Shown piece after piece: positions 47,101 to 56,484 of a DNA stretch of 64,000 nucleotides. The position numbers and the translations under genes were made by a program. The stretch lies in assembly GCA_008828725.1 (NCBI GenBank), contig MEHQ01003632.1, forward strand, positions 617,241 through 681,240, in the 5' to 3' direction. The DNA is from Saccharina japonica (taxonomy: Eukaryota; Sar; Phaeophyceae; Laminariales; Laminariaceae). Each line of letters starts with the position of its first letter. The first letter of the stretch is position 1. A model generated the notes under the pieces. That model was given only the letters and a program-made list of their open reading frames with translations, made no database searches and was not told the origin of the DNA.

Positions 47101-49645
47101 GCGGCTAAGCCTGGCGAAGAGTATCCCGATTAGAAACGCGTCGATCAGCAGCCCCATGCACGCCTGCAGGCTGAGCACCGGCAGCATTATCCAGCAGCCG
47201 TCGAAGAGGTAGTCGCTGGTCCCGTAGCCCACGGTGGACATCGTCTCCAGCGAAAACAAGAACGCCTCCCGGACGTTCGCCAACTCCAGGTGGCAGCCCA
47301 TGTGCGCCGATATCATCTTGTAAACCACGGCAAACACCGTGACGATGCTCAGGTACTGGGGATGGACGGACGAACGGGCGGGCGGGGCGTACTCATTTTA
47401 CTGCTTGCCTTAGTCATTTGACCCTTGACCCGGCATCCCTTTCGAGACGGAGCACCGTTCCTACTCCAAATAGAGACACCTTCAACGTTTGGGCGCCCAA
47501 TACGTTGTTTACGTATATTACAAAGAAACTCTTTGCTAATCCTATCCCCTTCCTGTTACGCCTCCTTTGGCCACCGTCTTATCTCTTAAGATAGCGATCG
47601 TTTTCTCGCTACTATCTAGTGTACCAAACTTCTCCATGTCACATTCGTCTATTTTCCTCGTTTCCTTTTTCTAACACACCCCGTTCCTCCTTGTACATTT
47701 CACACTCTCCCACTATGTGAATTCTACTCTCTATTGCGGCGACGGGTACTCATGGCATGCATGGCTGTAGTCGGGGGGGGGTGGGGGGGTACCCATATCG
47801 TGCGTGGCCGTAGTCGTATGACCATAGGCCCTCGCCTCTCTGCAATGCCGGGACCGAGCAGGGGGTGGAAGGGACAACGAAATACGAGATCAAAATTATC
47901 GCTTCGTGGTTAATTCACCCTTTTCGGATTGCACTATTTTACAGAAACAAATTTCTTGACCCATTCCGAACTGAAAAAAACGCCCCACACTAATTCCAAG
48001 TAGTTTCCCCCAAATTCGTGGGACCAGTTCTTAAGGGGTTAAGTTGAATTTCAACTGTTTTTTCCCGGAACTGGGAGTGCAGTCCTAAAGGCGTTACTCA
48101 TGTATATACAACCTTTTTGAGACCCCGAGCCAGCGACAAAAAAAAAAGACGATACACTTGGAGGGTGTCGACCGTTTTACGAGCGGCGCAAGCGCCCAGA
48201 AGCAGTATGGGTAGGTAGTCGTGTTATTGCGCCCGTGCCGTACGCCTCTTGGCATTACAACCATTGTAGCTCGGACATCACTTTGTATCATCCCCCAACT
48301 CATGGAGTGGCTGTTGCTGCAACATCACCACTGTTCACCCGTCGATTTTTCCCTCTGCAGTATCAAGAGGGCCAAACCTATCTTCAATTGATGGATGTAT
48401 ATAGATGTTTTGCCGCTTTGGTCAGTCCGGCAACATTCAAAAATAATAACGTGAAGAAAAAGCGAGCCACGATACGCAGCCGACGGCATATCCCGTCTTA
48501 CATGCGAAACACGCAACATGATAAGAAAGAACAACCACTCATTCGCTCGCTCGCTCGTTCGCTCGTTCGCTCGTTCGCCCGCCCTGCAGAGAGCTTTTCT
48601 TTCCAGCGCGGTCTCGCGCGGTCCTCACCATGCCCATGATCGTAAAGACGATCTTGAACGTGCTCTGGTTCACCAGAGTGTGGAACGGGTCCGAGCCCAC
48701 AAGCTTCTTAAGGTCCGCCTGGGTCTTGAGGCGTCGGATGTTCCATCGCCCTGGCCGCAACGTAACACGCAATGCAAGGCACAGACGGACGGACGGAGAA
48801 AGGGAGAGAGGCGAGCCCTATTACACCTATCCCGACTGCTGTTTTGCGTTATGGTCTCTCCCTGAGCGCGACAAGTTATAGATGCAGAGGGCTCTTAACC
48901 AGGGCTGTTCGCGGGCCGGTTCAAACCTCGCGGGTCAGGTCAAGTCGGGTCGGGAAGGTTGGGTAAGGGTGGTCCGACCCGACCCGTGAGAGTTTGAAAC
49001 CCTCCTGATCCAACCCGACCCGACCGTGAGAGTTTGGTAACCTCCTGACCCGACCCGACCCGACCCGACCCGACCGGACCCGACCCGACCGGACCCGACC
49101 CGATCCGTGATATTAAAAAAAACTTTCTGACCCGACCCGCGAGTCGGCCCATGACCCGTGAAGAGCCTTGCTGTTAACCCTTTTGTTATGTTGCTACAAA
49201 TACGATCCCACTCAAACTTCCTAGTAGATTGTGTACGCGACACATGGGCGCAGTCCTGAGGGGTTAACCAGGCCAATCCCCTCACCTCTTCTGTGTACCA
49301 GGTACCTGGTATATATTTTGGAGATCACCACCGTGTACATTGATGGGTCTACCGAATGACCCCCCCCCCCGTCCGGTCTCTGGAAGTGGCCACACCAGAA
49401 ATTAAATCCTCCCTATACCTTCTGTCGTCCACCCCCCCGTCCGCCTCACAGGCAGTTCTTAGTAGGATGCAGCTCATCCCTTCGTGCGACTCGCCTAACA
49501 CCTCAAGTTTCGCTTCGCGCTTGGTGGTGCAAGCAGTCAAAATGCCTGCCTGGTCGGTGAAAACCCGTCGTGCCCCCCCGTCCCGGTATTGTAGGGATGC
49601 AAGGGTCTACGGTCATACGACTTCGGCCATGCATGGCACAAGTAC

Positions 49646-49689
<44 letters not shown>

Positions 49690-52075
49690 CCCCCCCCTCC
49701 CCCGCTTAATCACGCCCCGTTTCCTTTCGGCCGTACAATCGTTTTGGCGGCTTACCGAACGACTGGTCGAAGTGAGCCCCACGGTCGACAAGTCTGGCCG
49801 CCTTCTCCCCGTTCTTGCGGGCCTTGAGCCATTCCACGGACCGGCTGTACTCGCGCGCGTACGAGCAAGTTGAGCGTGCACCGGCGCACACAAGAAAAGA
49901 AAAACAAAAAACAAAAAACAGGATTGGTGGCGGCGAGAGCGAGAAGGTAAGAACGGGGGGGGGGGGGTTCAGGGACACACTGCTGTGTGGCCGAGTTTGT
50001 CGAGCCACAAGCAAACAAACTTCGCGGGTTTTTTTGGAGGGGGGGGGCGAGTAGCAGTGTCTGGGTGGCTTATACGTACGTACGTGCAGCGTAGGGCAGG
50101 CCACTCGTCATTCGCTTCGCTGCATACCGTCGAGATCATGGGTCCTCTCTGGGATAAATGCGCAAGCGTGCTACGTAGCGGTCAAGGCGGGAGGTGTTTT
50201 CTCCCGTTCGTTTCGATCGTGGCCGGTAGGGTGGGTTCCTCACCATATAGCCCCAGCGACCGCTCTCGCCGATACAGTAGCACGGAATGCGAACGGCATC
50301 GTTTCGCACAAGCTAAAACAACAAAAACGGGATTATATGGCATTGTTGTGGCTTTTCAGGACAACGCGCTGATCCTCACCTCGCTCGTACTGGGCCATCG
50401 CACACCCCCTCTACTGATCTGGGGAGCTCGGCAAGCATCCACAGTGTTTTTTTCAGGGCCCTCCTTTACCGATCGGTGCTGTAAGATTGGAAAATAATTT
50501 ACCTGCAAATAAGTAGTTGGACCTAAGGAGTACGCACGGTTGGCTTTGTTTGATTTTGAGGCTCAACCGGCAACGCTAGGAGCGTACAAAACGGGGGTGG
50601 GGGATTCTCTCGGTTACCCCCCCCCCGCCCCTGCTCCGTCTCGAAAGGGATGCGTGGTCAATGGGCGAATGACTAAGGCAAGCAACAAATGAGTACGCCC
50701 CCCCCCCCCGCCCCTGCTCCGTCTCGAAAGGGATGCGTGGTCAATGGGCGAATGACTAAGGCAAGCAACAAACGAGTGCGCCCCCCTCCCCTCCCCCCCT
50801 CCTTTGCAGCCATCGTCTGCATCTAGAGCGTACACTACAGCACACCAGGTACACCACACGGACACGTTGTAAAAGACAAAAACGTTGTCTTCAAGTCGCC
50901 AGTCGTTGTCCCGACCGGTCCCCACCATGCCTCAGCACGGGGCAGCTGAGGCTCCAAGCAGGGGGGGGGGGGGGGGCGTACTCATTTGTTGCTTGCCTCA
51001 GTCATTTGACCATTGACCACGCATCCCTTTCGAGACGGGGGGGGGGCTGAACGAAAAGCGGCTTTGAAGTTCACCCCCTAGCTAGGGGATGAGCGCAAGC
51101 AGTGGAAACCTCCCTGAACGAGCACGTCCACCCTTCCTCGCGCGCGCCGCGGTGTTATGGCCGGCGTGCTCGCTGCCCTACCGCGACCGAGCGAGGTCAA
51201 CCGCTCTTGGGATCGGGACCTCCCCTCCAATTTATTGAAGACGCATAAAAGTATCACATACAGCAGCCAATGTGGAATAAACTCTTGTGGCTGAAAAAAA
51301 ACTAATAAGCCGCTTGTGCGCATCACAACAAAGACACAGCCAACAGCGGGAACGTACTGTAGTAAATAACACCCTGATAAACGAATCCTAGGTCAACAAG
51401 GGAACAAAAAACACGGGCAATATCTTCACAAAACGTCCGAGGGCGACCGGGTAGTACTATTGTTCAAATCACAGCAAGAAAGGAGTGCGGAACTACCGTG
51501 CAGTACGTAGCTCGGCATATACGCAGCCGTGTTTGTGGCCACCCTCTCTCCGCCGGTGTGGGAGAACGCCCGAAATGACCGCCGCACCGCTTTGACTGGT
51601 GGAAACCTCACGAACACTACTACGTTTTCCCCCCAAGTTTCGTAAAAACATAACGCGAACAATACCGAAAAAACGCCTCCGGTATCATATTCTCCTGCAT
51701 GCGGCCATACAAAACCCGGAGTACGCGCGATCGAAGCGAGTATCACACACCGATTGCAAAGACGAGTTTCGACGACATCCGCGATCTCACAGCTGATATT
51801 TTTCGTTTTTGTTTTATAAGTTTTATGATCCTCGATCTCACACCTGATGTTTCTTATTTATAAACCTATTCTACAGCAGTAGTAAAGACACAAGCACCAA
51901 TGACAGAAAGGGCCGAACGAAGGCCGCCCGTGGCCCTGGCGGGCTGGCGCACGCTCATACCTCCAAGCCTTCCCGACGATCTTGTGGGCCTTGAGCGCGC
52001 GTCGGGTGCTCGAAGCGTAGCTGGACGTGCTGTCTCCGATCGAATACCCGGCCTCCTCGTCTCCCACACTGTTCA
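34475..52075 (-). CDS. Inward-rectifier (Kir-type) potassium channel, ~11-12 exons
   Basis: Exons 5'->3': 52075-51961, (50413-50380 tentative), 49849-49756, 48750-48629, 47355-47024 or its copy 44536-44205, 42875-42575, 41370-41271, 41044-40917, 39084-38987, 37916-37733, 36843-36460, 34642-34475 (TGA). Phases match throughout. The slide helix is RWNIRRLKTQADLKKLVG; TM1 spans the next junction; the pore helix and filter are AFLFSLETMSTVGYGTSD, then TM2 SLQACMGLLIDAFLIGILFA. Cytoplasmic Kir signatures follow: FQVGELRKHQLLETRVRC, FFQCHSMRLQHPDDELGG, VVHRIDAWSPMMPPPRW, LEVVVILEGTDTSTGSTVQ and ARHSYCWEDIRW ... EVDFSKFHDIVEV. Kir channels are tetrameric plasma-membrane K+ pores. Between SPM and the EGTD strand lies a ~290-residue insertion including a charged helix (YETMKRRLLKLEMERR), much longer than in animals. 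The true 5' end is unresolved. Confidence 0.88.
34840..35420. repeat. Dispersed GATC-rich repeat
   Basis: GATCTGTATGATCTAGCTCA, CATGTCCTAGATCATGCAG and related phrases recur at 53270-53470 and 60840-61090. A GC-rich centre (35090-35300) has open frames of unknown meaning. Confidence 0.55.
35641..35745. mobile_element. GGACCATAGTAAA-type MITE
   Basis: ACGGAGGACCATAGTAAAAAG ... AGGTCCTATTTACTATGG, same family as 14003-14101. Lies in the last Kir intron. Confidence 0.7.
37225..37395. repeat. CCCGA-rich dispersed element
   Basis: A (GGGTC)n core flanked by AAAAATCTCACGGGTC and GACCCGTGAGCAGCGC. Shares its arrangement with 48897-49165 and 56040-56218. Lies between Kir exons. Confidence 0.75.
38170..38422 (+). 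mobile_element. 5'-truncated A retroposon with long poly(C)
   Basis: Starts at CATTGAAGCTGTCATCCATA and ends with about 22 C. Inserted in a Kir intron, opposite to the gene. Confidence 0.82.
39519..39747. repeat. CAG/CAGC-rich microsatellite
   Basis: Imperfect CAGCAGCCAG units merging into pure (CAG)n at 39716-39745. Intronic in the Kir gene. Confidence 0.93.
39926..39952. repeat. Poly(G) homopolymer
   Basis: About 27 consecutive G with no recognisable element next to it. Confidence 0.9.
40800..40893. repeat. CAG/CAA/CACCAG tract
   Basis: Intronic simple repeat 24 bp past the Kir exon donor near 40917. Confidence 0.9.
41138..41196. repeat. (CAA)n microsatellite
   Basis: About 19 CAA units in the intron between Kir exons 41370-41271 and 41044-40917. 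Confidence 0.95.
43681..43749 (+). mobile_element. Short A 3' end between two poly(C) tracts
   Basis: CATACGACTACGGCCGTGCA...ACATGAGTACACT lies between a 12-C and a 20-C run. It marks the left boundary of the large duplication. Confidence 0.75.
44205..44536 (-). CDS. Kir pore exon, second copy
   Basis: 332 bp, identical in sequence and splice sites (CCCCAG/TAC...TTTAT/GTGAGT) to the exon at 47355-47024. Encodes the end of TM1, pore helix, TVGYG filter and TM2. It begins in phase 0 and ends in phase 2, so including both copies in one mRNA would shift the frame. Only one can be used, if both exist in the real genome. Confidence 0.85.
44570..44930 (-). pseudogene. B element (LINE-like) remnant, copy in duplication 1
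   Basis: Minus strand matches the ORF tail of the B element at 2785-3230 (GCAATAGAGAGTAGAATTC...GCTATCTTAAGAGATAAG) but the frame is broken. Ends AAATGAGTACG and a C/G-rich tail 35 bp before the pore-exon acceptor. Confidence 0.6.
45270..45530. repeat. 66-bp tandem repeat made from a kinase exon end and its splice donor
   Basis: Four units with the plus-strand phrase CTGTTCGGACGTGTCGAGAG...CTTCAACGATACGTACAGCC. On the minus strand each unit repeats GTTGAAGCTCTCGACACGCC / GAACAG plus the following intron bases. Confidence 0.85.
45478..45562 (-). CDS. Isolated protein-kinase exon (subdomains III-IV)
   Basis: 85-bp exon with acceptor GTGACAG/GTT and donor GAACAG/GTGCAAG. It encodes MREVDIMRRLRHPNIIRLVE then ALDTPEQ, the alpha-C helix (Glu of REVDIM) and HPNII strand of Ser/Thr kinases. 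No VAIK, HRDLKPEN or DFG exon is seen in the window. It sits between the two duplicated Kir blocks, 220 bp from the N at 45259. Either a captured or relocated gene fragment or a misjoined contig. Confidence 0.7.
45575..45737. repeat. (ATC)n microsatellite
   Basis: Imperfect ATC/CAT run beginning 13 bp upstream of the kinase exon; gives poly-His and poly-Asp frames. Confidence 0.95.
46255..46568 (+). mobile_element. B-like tail and two truncated A retroposons in series
   Basis: A diverged B end (46255-46325), then A ends 46366-46462 and 46482-46568, each terminating ACATGAGTACAC. The last runs directly into duplication copy 2. Confidence 0.75.
46569..48078. repeat. Segmental duplication, copy 2
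   Basis: Partner of 43750-45258; continues to the right into unique Kir intron sequence, so this is probably the native copy. Includes a B-element remnant at 47389-47749 and a pore exon at 47355-47024. Confidence 0.95.
48897..49165. repeat. CCCGA-rich dispersed element
   Basis: Begins CCAGGGCTGTTCGCGGGCC and ends GACCCGTGAAGAGCC around (CCCGA)n stretches and repeated CCGTGAGAGTTTG phrases. Family members lie at 37225 and 56040. Confidence 0.8.
49174..49267. mobile_element. TTAA-flanked MITE
   Basis: 94 bp from TTAACCCTTTTG to GCAGTCCTGAGGGGTTAA; CCC/GGG ends as in 11160-11256. The right halves at 45205-45258 and 57940-57988 (CAGTCCTTAAGG type) look related. Confidence 0.65.
49377..49695 (+). 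mobile_element. 5'-truncated A retroposon with ~45-bp poly(C) tail
   Basis: From TCTGGAAGTGGCCACACCAG to GGCACAAGTACA, then one of the longest C runs in the window (about 49646-49688). Intronic in the Kir gene. Confidence 0.85.
50380..50413 (-). CDS. Tentative Kir micro-exon
   Basis: The exon ending at 51961 leaves phase 2, whereas the exon at 49849 starts in phase 0. A 34-bp segment with acceptor GATCAG and donor GAG/GTGAGG repairs the phase and encodes RGGVRWPSTSE. Supported only by splice sites and phase. Confidence 0.3.
50634..51042. mobile_element. Three B tails (two plus strand, one minus strand)
   Basis: Near-identical B 3' ends at 50634-50711 and 50712-50790, each CTCCGTCTCGAAAGGGATGC...AAATGAGTACGC plus poly(C). 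An inverted one lies at 50960-51042 with a poly(G) start. The tandem pair shows insertion of one tail at the C run of another, or local duplication. Confidence 0.82.
51720..51802 (+). mobile_element. CACAGCTG element fragment
   Basis: CGCGATCGAAGCGAGTATCAC...GACGAGTTTCGACGACATCC...CACAGCTG, same family as 13895-14170. Confidence 0.55.
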
Positions 52076-52155
52076 CTGCGCGGTAGCCCCGGAAGGGGGC
52101 TATATGGGTTTCACGGTTTGACGACAGGGAAACAGTGGCAGACAATAACGTCAGA

Positions 52156-52156
<1 letters not shown>

Positions 52157-52221
<65 letters not shown>
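52157..52221. repeat. (CAA)n microsatellite
   Basis: About 21 perfect CAA units 80 bp upstream of the 5'-most confident Kir exon. Confidence 0.97.
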
Positions 52222-52600
52222 AACATCAGCATCGAACGTAGAAAGCGTGCGCGGAAAAAATACTATAACCTGTTTCTCTCTCCACCTTGGCCTTTGTCGG
52301 TCCAACAGGGCCGTGTGGGCGACACATTTGTTTTAACCTCGCCAAAAAATCCAAAAAAGATAAGCAGTACGAAGGCTTTCCCCATATGTTCGGGGGGGGT
52401 GGGGGGGGGGGGGGGGGCGATCGCGAGTACCCCCTTGGGGTGCGTAACCCCGACATCGTAAGGATTGCTCCCTCCACAAGACGGCCTGTTCATGGTCCCC
52501 GCGCGTTGCTGAGAGGGGAAAGGGGGAGGGACGGCGGACACCCCTACTACCCCCTATTTCACAAGCGCTAGATCGGTGTATAGTAGTTGTCGAAGGCCCC

Positions 52601-52601
52601 T

Positions 52602-52633
<32 letters not shown>
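52601..52633. repeat. (GCC)n microsatellite
   Basis: Eleven CCG/GCC units; the Arg-rich and Ala-rich frames crossing it are artefacts. Confidence 0.9.
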
Positions 52634-52634
<1 letters not shown>

Positions 52635-53550
52635 GTCGCGCGTGAAAATCTGAAAGGAACGATGTTTCCGCTGCCTCTGTTGAGGGTTCGGCACGCCCGT
52701 ATGGAGAACAGACGCGTGCTACGATAGAGGCATCTAGCACTTTTTGGAGGGGGGCTAAAAACGATATCAGAATGACGGGGGCTCCTTATAACCCAAATTC
52801 GTTGGAAACTCCATTTTTTCTAGACGAAATATGATTCCATGCATAGTTAGTCCATGGAATTGTTCATCGGGTCTAGCGGACAAGGGGGTACCCGGGGTGT
52901 GTTGTGGGGGGTCACTTTTCTGGTCACGCCTATTATCTTGAAAATCGGGCATCACTTTTGGGATTATGCTTTCTGAGTCTCCGGTCCAAGGACCGGAGAA
53001 TGGAATTGTTCATCGGGTATGATAAGCACTTTTTTTCTTGTTCCCCTCTAGAATCAGGTTTTGGGTGGGGGGGGTATTGAGCTCCTCAAGTGATCAAATC
53101 ACCCTCGAAAACAAAATGGGGCAACTCTACCGTAGCATGCGCCAAGAGGACCGGTGCTGCTGACGGCGAGGAAAAACCACCTCGACATGGCCCGGCCAAT
53201 GCTTACCAACCTACACACCTCGGACAGATCATCAACAGACCATAATCGACTCCCACTTGAGGATCAATAAGCAGTAGGCCTTTCAGGGCAGACAAATCCT
53301 TGTGGTCTGTATGATCTAGCTCATGTTGCCGGGTGGGAGCCATGTAATCTGCACGAATCTAGGACATGCTTCCTGGGTAGGATCTGTTACTGTACAGATC
53401 CTGCACAGCGCCTCAGAACGGCAGGTCAGGATCTGGATGATCTATCTGTGACATGATTTAGATCGTGATATGTTAGAGCTGTGCTAACCCATCAAACAAT
53501 GGAGCCCGAAACGCCTTGTCGGTGCCGTCGCTCCAGCGAGCGACTTGCAC

Positions 53551-53667
53551 GCACGGCAGGCTCAGCCAGGGAAGAAAGCATTTTCATCATCGCGATGTAC
53601 ACGTCGGTGCTGTGCACGTATCTCGCTGCTGCTGTGAACTCCTCCAGCGTAGTTGGTGAGCACTGTG
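53551..53667 (-). CDS. Candidate exon, unrecognised protein
   Basis: Minus-strand frame QCSPTTLEEFTAAARYVHST then DVYIAMMKMLSSLAEPAV, bounded by CGCACAG/CA and C/GTGCAAG. Helical, coding-like composition in an otherwise non-coding stretch. Its end phase (1) fits the Kir exon starting at 52075 and its start phase fits the exon at 54582-54459, so it may be a 5' exon of the Kir gene or part of a separate gene. Confidence 0.35.
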
Positions 53668-53927
53668 CTGTGCGCCCAACGCTTGTCGCGCGCGTCCACC
53701 TACTGTTGTAAATACTGCGTAAACCTGGGTGAGAGAGATCAAAACAAAAACTGTGATGGATAAACACCCCCTACTGATCTCAGCGGTTAGCTACATTTTG
53801 GGCCCAAACTAAGGAATTTAGTTTCCCAAAGTTGAGAATGCAAACCTGATTATTTGAAGGTTTTCAAAAACAGAAATGCCAAAGGTTGATTTTGTTTCGT
53901 AGCTGGATACTGGCAGGAAAGAGGGGG

Positions 53928-54067
53928 GGAGGCTGTACTCAAGTCGCGCACGGCCGTAGTCGTATGACCATAGACCCTCGCATCCCTACAATGCCGGGAC
54001 GGAGCATGTCGTGTTTTCACCAACCAGGCAGACATTGCTTGCACGAAGCGCGAAGCGCCGTGAGGCA
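53928..54067 (-). mobile_element. 5'-truncated A retroposon
   Basis: G-rich start, CTCAAGTCGCGCACGGCCG...GCGCGAAGCGCCGTGAGG. Confidence 0.82.
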
Positions 54068-54458
54068 ATATTTACTATCTGACCCTTTCCATTCGTTCCC
54101 CGGCAGTTCAGATATGTACAAACCAGACGTAACTCAAAAAGTTTGTTCCGCACCTTGCGAGTACCCTAAGAGTGTACGGCTTGGTCCAGTTGCGTCGACA
54201 AGAACGGTTGATGGCCCACACGAAAGTCTCAAATATTTATTTAATAGAACATTCCGAGAAATTTATCATGCGGGCGGGGTTATCAGAGGGTTTAGGATTC
54301 AAAGTGAACAAGTACCACTCACCCTGTTTAGACTCATGTAGTGAATATCAACCGTGGATTGTATTGCCGTTGCCAGAGTGAGAGTACTTCTCAACCATAT
54401 TGTCCCAAGCTAGGCCAAGGTCTTATACAGGCCTCCACCGTGCTACTACGTACCTTAC

Positions 54459-54582
54459 ACACACCGTGCATGCCCGCAGGAGACAAATTCTGCTGAACAG
54501 CGGCAGCGGCGGCAGAGTACGCACGTGCAATAGTAGTGTGAAATGTTGGGAATGCCTCGGAGATCACTGTTGTATAAGAAGT
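54459..54582 (-). CDS. Candidate exon, unrecognised protein
   Basis: Acceptor CTCGCAG/ACT, donor T/GTAAGG. Encodes TSYTTVISEAFPTFHTTIAR then AYSAAAAAVQQNLSPAGMHG. Phase-compatible with candidate exons at 56484-56372 and 53667-53551. Family not recognised. Confidence 0.3.
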
Positions 54583-54766
54583 CTGCGAGATTCGACGACA
54601 GTTAACAGCCACACAGGCGGCACCGTGCGCAAAGGGATGGCTTGCGGACAGCAGTAACGCATGGTACTGACGGTGGGAGGAATTGTACCTAAAGAGCCGA
54701 TCATAACACCGCCTACCACGCCGTCGGCAGCAACCGCAACCGCAACAACTTCAGCGACAGCAGTAG

Positions 54767-54797
<31 letters not shown>

Positions 54798-56039
54798 GCC
54801 AAGGGGGTCTCACGAAAACAAGACGGCGGTGTTGTTTCGTCGGAGAGGTCAGCGTCGGGCTGATACAAACGTGAAACCGGTAGAAGAGCAGGGAGCAACA
54901 ACAAGAGTAAACAAAGCCTACTATTAATACTATGTACTACATGCTTGCTGTTGCGCGTCCGTTTTCTCCTTCTCATCTCCCTCCAGGAAGCCGCTGAGGG
55001 TACAGCTTCCCACGAGATGAGTTAGAAAAGTAAAAGGTGACAACAACAAAAGCTTAAACTTCCTTCATCACTATTAATAGCGATAGACGATTGAAATTGT
55101 CCGATGGCACGACGAGAGGGAGCGCATCTATATAGTTCGTATATACATATTGCATACAAATATATATATGACCTATAATATATGACCAACGTCACTCACT
55201 CACTCACTCACAACCATTGGCGAAACAGACCAATCAGCAGGATAGGCGAATTGGTCAATCGAAGGAGGATGGGTTGTATATATACAAGCGAAAACATCGA
55301 GTCTTCCTTAGTTGTGCTTCGAGGAGAAAGAGCGCTTGCCCCTTCGTTCAACATGGATAACAATACATAACACTACACAAAAACAGCCGTTTCGTTGACC
55401 CTGACGGGGGCTGTAAGCGTTAATCACCCCGCACAACACCACGTTATCTTATAGTTACATACAAAACACCACCGGGTGGAAAGACTAAAAGCGAACACAA
55501 ACAAAACAACAACAAACCACATTCATACTTGAAATTCATATTCCGCTGTTGAGAAAGCTAGCTAACGCGCATACAGCAGTTATCGATAGTGAACGCGATT
55601 CAATAAAACAGATCACCGCACCGCACGTTGGTACTCAATCTACTTCCTTGTTGAACACCGATTTTCGTCCGGGAAAATTCGCCGAAATTTCTGGAATTTA
55701 TCGCCCGTCCTGACATACAAGTTGCTCATTGTCCCACGTACTACTGTAGGTATTTTTTGCATGCATGTTCACGTCGGGTTGGCTGGTTGGTGGCGAAGTT
55801 GGGTCATATATACACAGCAGCAGTAGATAGTGCCTCAGAAACACCCGGCGCGCCTACTATTAATAATATTGTTACAATATTTCGCACGTCGGGCAGCAGT
55901 TCACGATCTACTAGTAGAAAATCTACCGCTGGTGTAGATCCTAACCTTCCGTTATGAAATGCTGTACAGGATCTGACCAGTACTGATATTGTACTCTGGG
56001 GATATATACCCAGGTACATACTCAAGTATGATCAAAACC

Positions 56040-56218
56040 AGGGCTGTTCACGAGTCGGGTCGGGTTGGGTCGGGTAACGGTGACCGGACCCGATCCATGA
56101 TAATCCCAAAACCTCCTGACCCGACCCGACCCGATCCGACCCAACCCGGTCCGTGAGATTGAAAAAAACTTCCTCACCAGACCCGCGGGTTGGGGTCATG
56201 ACCCGTGGAGAGCCCCGA
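56040..56218. repeat. CCCGA-rich dispersed element
   Basis: CCAGGGCTGTTCACGAGTCGG ... GACCCGTGGAGAGCCC with CCTGACCCGACCCGACCCG inside; third copy of the family. Confidence 0.8.
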
Positions 56219-56371
56219 CCAAAACAACCAGGCTTAGCAGCCGGCGGGGGGGGTACCCGAGAGTGTAATATACCCCTGTATACCGTGCTAAAACCAAAAC
56301 TTCGCAATTTTGGTACTTTCGGCTCGCAGCCATAGCGAACACTAAATAATTGCTGTACAAATACGTAGTAC

Positions 56372-56484
56372 CTGAAAGTCCGCCTGAAAGTAATTGGCGT
56401 GGCGTGCGCGGAGGAAGATCGATACCGTTACAGCGAGCTCGTACTCGAGGGCATTCCTCGACCAGAGGAAAAATATGGCGCCCG
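56372..56484 (-). CDS. Candidate exon, possibly SAC3/GANP- or PCI-like
   Basis: Acceptor with a good pyrimidine tract (CTCCTCCTGCAG/CG) and donor CAG/GTACTA. Encodes GAIFFLWSRNALEYELAVTV then SIFLRARHANYFQADFQ. The A-x-x-V...RARHANYF pattern recalls the gNYhrFF helix of SAC3/GANP proteins, but this is a weak resemblance from memory. Confidence 0.35.
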
